Below are positions 58,340 to 64,000 of a DNA stretch of 64,000 nucleotides, piece by piece (positions within the stretch are counted from its first letter, which is position 1; each line of letters opens with the position of its first letter). The translations under genes were made by a program, and so were the position numbers. The notes beneath the pieces are model-generated. The model did not search any database. It worked only from the letters and a program-made list of their open reading frames with translations, and was not told the DNA's origin. Source of the DNA: Enterobacter sp. kpr-6 (GTDB taxonomy: Bacteria; Pseudomonadota; Gammaproteobacteria; Enterobacterales; Enterobacteriaceae); the NCBI RefSeq assembly GCF_900116015.1, contig NZ_FOYH01000003.1, forward strand, positions 1 through 64,000, read 5' to 3'.

Positions 58340-60640
58340 TCAGGCTATCCGCGCAGAAACCCGCGGTTGCGCAACTGTCACCTTCACCGGGATCGACTTC
58401 GACGTTGGCGTGCCTGTCCCGTCGCCAAAGCGGGAGAGCGGCACCAGCGGGTTGGTTTCCGGGTAATAGGCCGCCAGATTGCCGCGCGGAATGTCGTAAG
58501 CCACCAGTTTGAAATTCTCCACCCGGCGGAGAATGCCGTCGGTGGCGGCGGTTTCAATATCCACGCGATCCCCATCGTGCAGGCCCAGCGCGGCGATATC
58601 GTCCTCATGCATAAACAGCACATCGCGCTGACCGTACACGCCGCGATAACGGTCATCGAGGCCGTAAATCGTGGTGTTGTACTGATCGTGCGAGCGCAGG
58701 GTTTGCAGCACAAACGGCGCGTCATCGCCCGCCGGGCAGACGGAATCAGGCAGGGCGGCGGCGCTGAACTCCGCTTTGCCCGACGGCGTGGAAAAGCGCA
58801 GCGCAGCAGCGGCATTACCGAGCCAGAATCCGCCGGGCTCATCGCAGCGGGCGTTGAAATTGTCAAAACCTGGCAGCGTGGCGGCAATATGATCGCGAAT
58901 GCGCCCGTAATCATCGGCGAGCGCCAGCCAGTCCAGCTTGCTGCTGCCGAGCGTGGCGTGCGCAATGTGCGCGACAATCGCCGTTTCGGAGCGCTGTTGA
59001 GTACTCAGCGGCTTCCCGATCCCTTCGGAGGCGTGCACCATGCTGAAGGAATCTTCCACGGTAATAAACTGCCGCCCGCTGGCCTGCATATCTTCTTCCG
59101 TGCGCCCAAGGGTCGGCAAAATCAGCGACTCTGCGCCGGGCATCAGATGGCTGCGGTTCAGCTTGGTGCTGATATATATCGTCAGGCCGCAGCGCGTAAG
59201 TGCCTCGCAGGTGCGTGGCGTGTCGGGCGCAGCGGCGGCGAGGTTGCCGCCAAGGGCAATCAGCACTTTTACTTCGTCGCGCAGCATCGCTTCAATTGCC
59301 GCAACCGTGTGGTGCCCGGGCTCGCGCGGCGGGGTGAAATCAAAATGCCGTGCCAGGCTGTCGAGCAGGGCGGCGGGCGGTTTTTCGTCGATCCCCATCG
59401 TGCGGTTACCCTGCACGTTACTGTGACCGCGCACCGGGCACAGCCCCGCGCCCGGCTTGCCTAAATGCCCGCCGAGCAGTTGCAGGTTGGTGATCTCCCG
59501 GACCGTCGCCACGGAGTGTTTATGCTGGGTGATCCCCATCGCCCAGGTGCAGATCACCCGTTTCGCCTGCTGCCAGACGCGGGCGGCGTCGCGCAATTGC
59601 TGTTCGCTTAAACCCGACTGGCGTTCAATGGTCTGCCAGCTCGTCGCGTCAATTTGCGCAAACCAGCCGTCAATGCCGTGGGTATGCTGATTGATAAAGG
59701 CTTCATCGAAAATCCCCGGCTCGCCTGCGGCAATGCGCTGGCGCTGGGTGTCGAGCAGGGCTTTTGCCATTCCGCGCACTGCCGCCATGTCACCGCCAAG
59801 ATTCGGCTGGTAATAGGCGGAACTGATCGTGCCCGCCATCGGCGTCACCACTTCAAGCGGTTTTTGCGGATCGGCAAAGCGCTCCAGCCCGCGTTCACGC
59901 AGGGTATTGAAGGTCACAATCTGCGCACCCCGATCGGCGGCATGACGCAGGCTGTGCAGCATTCGCGGGTGATTGGTGCCAGGGTTTTGCCCGAAAACGA
60001 AAATCGCATCGGCTTGCTCAAAATCATTCAGGTGCACCGTGCCTTTGCCGACGCCGATGCTCTGTTTTAGCCCCGTGCCGCTGGCTTCGTGGCACATATT
60101 GGAGCAGTCCGGGAAGTTATTGGTGCCGAGCATCCGGCCAAAAAGCTGATACAGGTACGAGGCTTCATTGCTGGCGCGCCCGGAGGTGTACAGCTCAAGC
60201 TGGTTCGGGTTGTCCATGGCCTGAATCCGTTGCGCAATCAACGCAAACGCATCGTCCCAGGCGATGGGTTCATAGCGATCGGTTGTGACGTTGTAACGCA
60301 GGGGTTCGGTCAGACGCCCCTGATATTCAAGGAAATAGTCGCTTTGCTGGCGCAGAGCGCTGACGCTGTGTTGCGCAAAGAATCCGGCGTCAACCTGGCG
60401 GCGGGTCGCTTCCCAGGTAACGGCTTTTGCGCCGTTCTCACAAAAACTGAAGGTGCTTTTGTTGTCATCGCCCCAGGCGCAGCCGGGGCAGTCAAAGCCA
60501 CGGGCTTTATTCATGCGCAGTAAATTGCGCATGTTTTTTAAGGCATTTTTGCTGTCAATCACGAAGCGGGTGGTGGCTTCAAGGGACCCCAGACCACCGG
60601 CAGCAGCGTGGTAGGGTTTAATCGCGGATTTGAATTTCAT
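58340..60640 (-). CDS. ydeP: YdeP-type molybdopterin oxidoreductase (FdhF/YdeP family)
   Basis: 766 aa; E. coli YdeP is 759 aa. Molybdopterin oxidoreductase architecture: cysteines C51 and C54 (FDCPGCAWGD) plus C67, PGTNHPRMLHSLR, GAQIVTFNT, PVRGHSNVQGNRTMG, and a C-terminal dinucleotide-binding domain with RSHDQYNTTIYGLDDRYRGV. No selenocysteine or clear active-site Cys is visible, as in other YdeP proteins. E. coli YdeP supports acid resistance; the actual substrate is not known. A LysR regulator lies upstream on the same strand. Confidence 0.92.
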   Translation of the reverse strand: MKFKSAIKPYHAAAGGLGSLEATTRFVIDSKNALKNMRNLLRMNKARGFDCPGCAWGDDNKSTFSFCENGAKAVTWEATRRQVDAGFFAQHSVSALRQQSDYFLEYQGRLTEPLRYNVTTDRYEPIAWDDAFALIAQRIQAMDNPNQLELYTSGRASNEASYLYQLFGRMLGTNNFPDCSNMCHEASGTGLKQSIGVGKGTVHLNDFEQADAIFVFGQNPGTNHPRMLHSLRHAADRGAQIVTFNTLRERGLERFADPQKPLEVVTPMAGTISSAYYQPNLGGDMAAVRGMAKALLDTQRQRIAAGEPGIFDEAFINQHTHGIDGWFAQIDATSWQTIERQSGLSEQQLRDAARVWQQAKRVICTWAMGITQHKHSVATVREITNLQLLGGHLGKPGAGLCPVRGHSNVQGNRTMGIDEKPPAALLDSLARHFDFTPPREPGHHTVAAIEAMLRDEVKVLIALGGNLAAAAPDTPRTCEALTRCGLTIYISTKLNRSHLMPGAESLILPTLGRTEEDMQASGRQFITVEDSFSMVHASEGIGKPLSTQQRSETAIVAHIAHATLGSSKLDWLALADDYGRIRDHIAATLPGFDNFNARCDEPGGFWLGNAAAALRFSTPSGKAEFSAAALPDSVCPAGDDAPFVLQTLRSHDQYNTTIYGLDDRYRGVYGQRDVLFMHEDDIAALGLHDGDRVDIETAATDGILRRVENFKLVAYDIPRGNLAAYYPETNPLVPLSRFGDGTGTPTSKSIPVKVTVAQPRVSARIA

Positions 60641-60766
60641 GGCTCTTCCTGACAGCGGGTTGCATCACAGCAGTCTATACCCTGTAACAACAACCCTTAA
60701 TCAACAACCATTTTTTATCACACAATTAACAAAAAAGTCACTGATTGCGCAACAGGCGGCGGGGCT

Positions 60767-61690
60767 TTACTCCGGCACCGATTTGCGGATTGCCGCAAGC
60801 AAGGTTTGCGCGCCGGGCGAGAAGGCGGCGTCGGTGCGGGTAATGATGCCGATAGGCTCACCGGCACCCAGCGCGGGAACCGGCAGGGCGGAGAGCGTCT
60901 GTCGGCGCAGGTCATCTTTTACCGCACCCGATGGCACAAACCAGACGTAGTTATAATCCACCGTCAACTGGCGGGAGAGCGAGGCGGAGAGTGTTTCAAT
61001 GCAGCCCGACGGCAGCGTGCAGCCCTGCGAGGCAAGTAACGCCTCCGTGTGCTGGCGCGGCGCAGTCCCGACCGGGGCGACCACCACCGGCCACTCCAGC
61101 ACGCGGCTCAGGGTGACGGTATCCGCCAGCAGCGGGTGGCGCGGGTGCACTACTAAACGAAGCGATTCCAGGAACAGCAGTTCGTAATTCAGCCCGCTCA
61201 TCAGTTCCGGGTCAGACATGCGACCGATGCCGATATCCAGCTCGCCGGTTTTCAGGCCCGCCAGCAGCATCGGGTTATTCATGGTCGCCACCTGAAGGGT
61301 GATGTGCGGCATATGGGTATGAAAATGTCCGAGCACGGCGGGCAGAATGCCCAGTGCGGCGGTGGGTAGCGCGCCGATGCGCACCACATCATTCTTCGCG
61401 CCCTCTTTGCGGGTAAGCGATTGCCCGGCGGTATTGAGCGCATCGAGCACACGCACGGCGTGAGTAAGAAATTGTTCACCCACCAGCGTCAGTTGCGCGC
61501 CCATGCGTCCGCGATCAAAAAGCCGCGTTCCGGTAAGTTGTTCCAGCTCGTTCAGGGTTTTTGAGAGTGCAGGCTGGCTTAAGTTAAGCGTTTCAGCCGC
61601 GCGCCCCAGGGTTCCCTGTTGAGCGACGGCGACAAACGTATGAAGGTGGCGCAAGCGGATGCGCTGACTAAACAGACCATTTTTTTCCAT
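60767..61690 (-). CDS. LysR family regulator (PcaQ/GbpR-like)
   Basis: 307 aa. Helix-turn-helix RLRHLHTFVAVAQQGTLGRAAETLNLSQPALSKTLNELEQ at about 11-50, effector domain with VRIGALPTAALGILPAVL and GLKTGELDIGIGRM. The start, early helix and RHLHTF pattern resemble PcaQ-type regulators, but no protocatechuate genes are present. Same strand as ydeP, 126 bases upstream; could control ydeP or the divergent ydcJ. Confidence 0.88.
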   Translation of the reverse strand: MEKNGLFSQRIRLRHLHTFVAVAQQGTLGRAAETLNLSQPALSKTLNELEQLTGTRLFDRGRMGAQLTLVGEQFLTHAVRVLDALNTAGQSLTRKEGAKNDVVRIGALPTAALGILPAVLGHFHTHMPHITLQVATMNNPMLLAGLKTGELDIGIGRMSDPELMSGLNYELLFLESLRLVVHPRHPLLADTVTLSRVLEWPVVVAPVGTAPRQHTEALLASQGCTLPSGCIETLSASLSRQLTVDYNYVWFVPSGAVKDDLRRQTLSALPVPALGAGEPIGIITRTDAAFSPGAQTLLAAIRKSVPE

Positions 61691-61993
61691 AAGTAATGTT
61701 AAAAACAGAGCGCCGTGGATGACAAGAGAAGTTGTTTAATATTGATAACCTGCTAGCAAAATATTATTAACATTTAATCCATTTGACTTACAAACGCTTT
61801 TTCGGGCTGGCGCTTTTTTTCGCGCGCTGACGGTGGGCCATGCGCCAGTAAATTCCGGGTCCGGCTCTATAAGATTTCGTTATGCAAGCCAGCGTTCTTC
61901 TCTCTTTTGCCGCGATCACACTTTGTAAATTCTTCCCGCGCGTGCTGGCAGCCTTCTCTACACTCCAGGTATATCAACCGGAGACTAATAAAT
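61691..61993. other. Divergent promoter region LysR / ydcJ
   Basis: About 300 bases, AT-rich near the LysR start. No gene seen; the frame opening at 61907 has no family support before the ydcJ ATG. Likely LysR-controlled. Confidence 0.5.
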
Positions 61994-63337
61994 ATGGCGG
62001 AGATCGTCGCGGCAGATGACATTCGGGAAGCCTTTTCTCAGGCTATGTCAGCAATGTATCAACAGGAAGTGCCGCAGTACGGCACGCTTCTGGAACTGGT
62101 AGCGGATGTGAATCTGGCGGTGCTGGAACATCACCCTAAGCTGCATGAACAACTGGCAAATGCCGATGAACTGGCGCGGCTTAACGTCGAGCGCCACGGG
62201 GCGATTCGCGTGGGCAAGGCCTCGGAACTGGCGACGCTGCGGCGCATGTTTGCGGTGATGGGGATGCATCCGGTCAGCTATTACGATCTTTCTCAGGCGG
62301 GCGTGCCGGTGCATTCCACCGCGTTCCGGCCTGTTGATGACGCCTCGCTGTGCAAAAATCCGTTTCGCGTGTTTACCTCGCTGTTGCGGCTGGAGCTGAT
62401 CGAAAACGAGGCGTTGCGCAAGCGGGCGGCCACCATTCTTGATAAGCGCAATATTTTTACGCCGGGCTGCCTCGCGCTGCTCGATCTTCATGCCCGACAG
62501 GGCGGGTTTACCCAGACCGAAGCCAGTGAATTTGTGCGCGAGGCGCTGGAAACATTCCGCTGGCACCGTCATGCGACGGTCGATCACGAGACGTATCTTG
62601 CGCTGCACAATGAGCACCGGCTGATTGCCGATGTGGTGTGCTTCCCTGGCTGCCACATTAATCACTTAACGCCGCGCACGCTGGATATCGACCAGGTGCA
62701 GTCGCTGATGCCGGAATATGGCATTGAACCGAAAGTATTGATCGAAGGCCCGCCGCGCCGGGAAGTGCCCGTCCTGCTGCGTCAGACCAGCTTTAAGGCG
62801 CTGGAAGAAGCGGTCTCTTTTACCGGCAGAGAAGAGGGAACCCATACCGCGCGCTTCGGTGAAATCGAACAGCGCGGTGTGGCCCTGACGCCAAAAGGCC
62901 GGGCGCTGTATGACCGCCTGCTGGCTGAGGCCGGAACCGCAAAAGATAACCTGACGCACCAGTTCCATTTGCAGGAGGTGTTTAAAGCCTTCCCCGACAG
63001 CGAAATGCTGCTGCGCCATCAGGGACTGGCTTATTTCCGCTATCGGCTGACGCCGACCGGGGAAGCGCATCGCCAGTCCTTTGGTCCCGGCGACGATCCG
63101 CAGCCGCTGATTGAACGCGGCTGGCTGATGGCGCAACCCATCACCTATGAAGATTTCCTCCCGGTCAGCGCGGCGGGGATTTTCCAGTCCAATCTGGGCA
63201 ACGAAACCCAGCAACGTCAGCACGGTAACGCCAGCCGGGCGTCGTTCGAACAGGCGCTCGGCGCGGCGGTGCTGGATGAGTTTGAGCTTTACCAGGCGGC
63301 AGAGGATCGCAGCAAACGGCGTTGCGGTCTGCTATAA
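61994..63337 (+). CDS. ydcJ: YdcJ, 2-oxoadipate dioxygenase/decarboxylase-like (HglS, DUF1338)
   Basis: 447 aa from ATG-GCGGAGATC after CCGGAG, same as E. coli YdcJ. HglS-type Fe(II) ligand candidates: H68 (VERHGAIRVG), H224 (HINHLTPR) and a Glu in FGEIEQRG (about 290-292). The characterised relatives convert 2-oxoadipate to D-2-hydroxyglutarate in lysine degradation. Substrate here inferred. 36 bases upstream of the esterase gene, possible operon. Confidence 0.9.
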   Translation: MAEIVAADDIREAFSQAMSAMYQQEVPQYGTLLELVADVNLAVLEHHPKLHEQLANADELARLNVERHGAIRVGKASELATLRRMFAVMGMHPVSYYDLSQAGVPVHSTAFRPVDDASLCKNPFRVFTSLLRLELIENEALRKRAATILDKRNIFTPGCLALLDLHARQGGFTQTEASEFVREALETFRWHRHATVDHETYLALHNEHRLIADVVCFPGCHINHLTPRTLDIDQVQSLMPEYGIEPKVLIEGPPRREVPVLLRQTSFKALEEAVSFTGREEGTHTARFGEIEQRGVALTPKGRALYDRLLAEAGTAKDNLTHQFHLQEVFKAFPDSEMLLRHQGLAYFRYRLTPTGEAHRQSFGPGDDPQPLIERGWLMAQPITYEDFLPVSAAGIFQSNLGNETQQRQHGNASRASFEQALGAAVLDEFELYQAAEDRSKRRCGLL

Positions 63338-63373
63338 CTGCCAGACTGTCAGGTAAAGGAAACAAACAGGGTT

Positions 63374-64000
63374 ATGGAAAATTCCTCCACCCCGGTGGCG
63401 CAAACCCGCCAGGGGAACATTATTGGTCTTGCCGAAGATGACGTGCACGTCTGGCGTGGCATTCCTTATGCGCAGCCCCCCGTTGGCGCGCTGCGCTGGC
63501 GTGCGCCGCAGCCGTTAGAAAAGGCGCACACGCCTTACGTCGCCGACGCCTTTTCCGCTTCAAGCTGGCAGAACAGCGATTACTGCCGGGAACTGGGCGG
63601 CGGCGATCCGGGCCGTTTCTCAGAAGACTGTCTCTATTTAAATATCTGGTCACCTGCCGCCCGCACGGAACCACTGCCGGTGATGGTCTGGCTGCACGGT
63701 GGCGGCTTTACCATCGGCGCGGGCGGTCTGCCACCCTATAACGGCAGTGCGCTGGCGCGTCGGGATGTGGTGATTGTGACGGTCAACTATCGCCTCGGTC
63801 ATCTGGGTTTTTTTGCCCATCCGGCGCTGGAAGCAGAAGCGGGGGAGACGTTTTATAACTTCGCGCTGCTCGATCAGATCGCCGCGCTGCGCTGGGTAAA
63901 AGAACATATTCACGCCTTTGGCGGCGATGCCGGTAACGTCACGCTGTTTGGTGAATCCGCAGGCGCACGCAGCGTGCTGTCGCTGCAGGTGTCACCGCTG
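63374..64000 (+). CDS. Type-B carboxylesterase, N-terminal part (continues past the window)
   Basis: 209 residues visible, frame open to the last base. Type-B features: GIPYAQPPVGALRWRAPQP near the start, SEDCLYLNIW at 83-92, oxyanion-hole HGGGF at 108-112, and nucleophile Ser195 in FGESAGARS. The rest of the triad (Glu/Asp, His) would be beyond the window. GTAAAGGAAACAAACAGGG upstream contains a ribosome-binding site. Same strand as ydcJ, 36 bases downstream. Confidence 0.9.
   Translation, partial: MENSSTPVAQTRQGNIIGLAEDDVHVWRGIPYAQPPVGALRWRAPQPLEKAHTPYVADAFSASSWQNSDYCRELGGGDPGRFSEDCLYLNIWSPAARTEPLPVMVWLHGGGFTIGAGGLPPYNGSALARRDVVIVTVNYRLGHLGFFAHPALEAEAGETFYNFALLDQIAALRWVKEHIHAFGGDAGNVTLFGESAGARSVLSLQVSPL

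Noticed and set aside
58367-59464. 365-codon open frame opposite ydeP
   Set aside because: Antisense shadow of a well-supported oxidoreductase gene.

Overview
The window is chromosomal DNA of an Enterobacteriaceae member, most like the Enterobacter/Leclercia/Lelliottia group. The basis is E. coli-like gene content and order in several blocks (nifJ/ydbK, ydbJ, hslJ, ldhA, ydbH, ynbE; then ydbC, azoR, hrpA; then ydcF, aldA, cybB; then ydcJ), broken by genes absent from E. coli K-12 at these places. The genus assignment is inference; no rRNA or other species marker is present. No tRNA, rRNA, CRISPR array or intact insertion sequence was recognised.

0-6.8 kb is an accessory island. It starts in the 3' part of one umuC copy and holds an AT-rich two-gene module: a DarT-type DNA ADP-ribosyltransferase fused to an HD domain, overlapping a macrodomain protein fused to a DprA/SLOG-like domain. 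Beyond this lie small membrane proteins, a TolA-C-like lipoprotein, a broken tyrosine integrase and a 38-bp piece of that integrase repeated about 2.5 kb away. 6.8-12.5 kb carries an SDR/LysR pair, a complete SOS-controlled umuDC (second umuC) and an Rrf2 regulator overlapping a thioredoxin reductase-like flavoprotein.

12.5-20.7 kb holds a near-consensus sigma70 promoter, a small periplasmic sulfite-oxidase-fold protein that has lost its cysteine, a membrane GGDEF-EAL protein, a DUF4142 protein, a mesX-mesD methionine synthase operon with an upstream MetR-type box, and an AraC/SDR pair. 20.8-33.1 kb is mostly core: nifJ, zinT with a Zur box, ydbJ, hslJ, ldhA, ydbH-ynbE (without the usual ydbL), ydbC and azoR.

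33.3-48.2 kb holds hrpA, a 42/43-bp tandem palindromic repeat array, a tripartite EmrAB/OMF-type efflux operon, ydcF, aldA (with a stop at codon 6 of the expected reading frame), an esterase, cybB and an MHS-family transporter. 48.3-64 kb holds a GGCT-like protein, an MscS channel, an HxlR/SDR pair, frmRA without frmB, a chemoreceptor with a sigma28-type promoter, gcd, ydeP, a LysR regulator, ydcJ and the start of a type-B carboxylesterase cut by the window end. One palindromic repeat family recurs at four intergenic sites (37.3, 44.5, 55.6 and 58.3 kb). Most genes look like independent metabolic or stress units; the clearest co-acting sets are darT/darG-like, umuD/umuC, mesX/mesD, ydbH/ynbE, the efflux operon and frmR/frmA.
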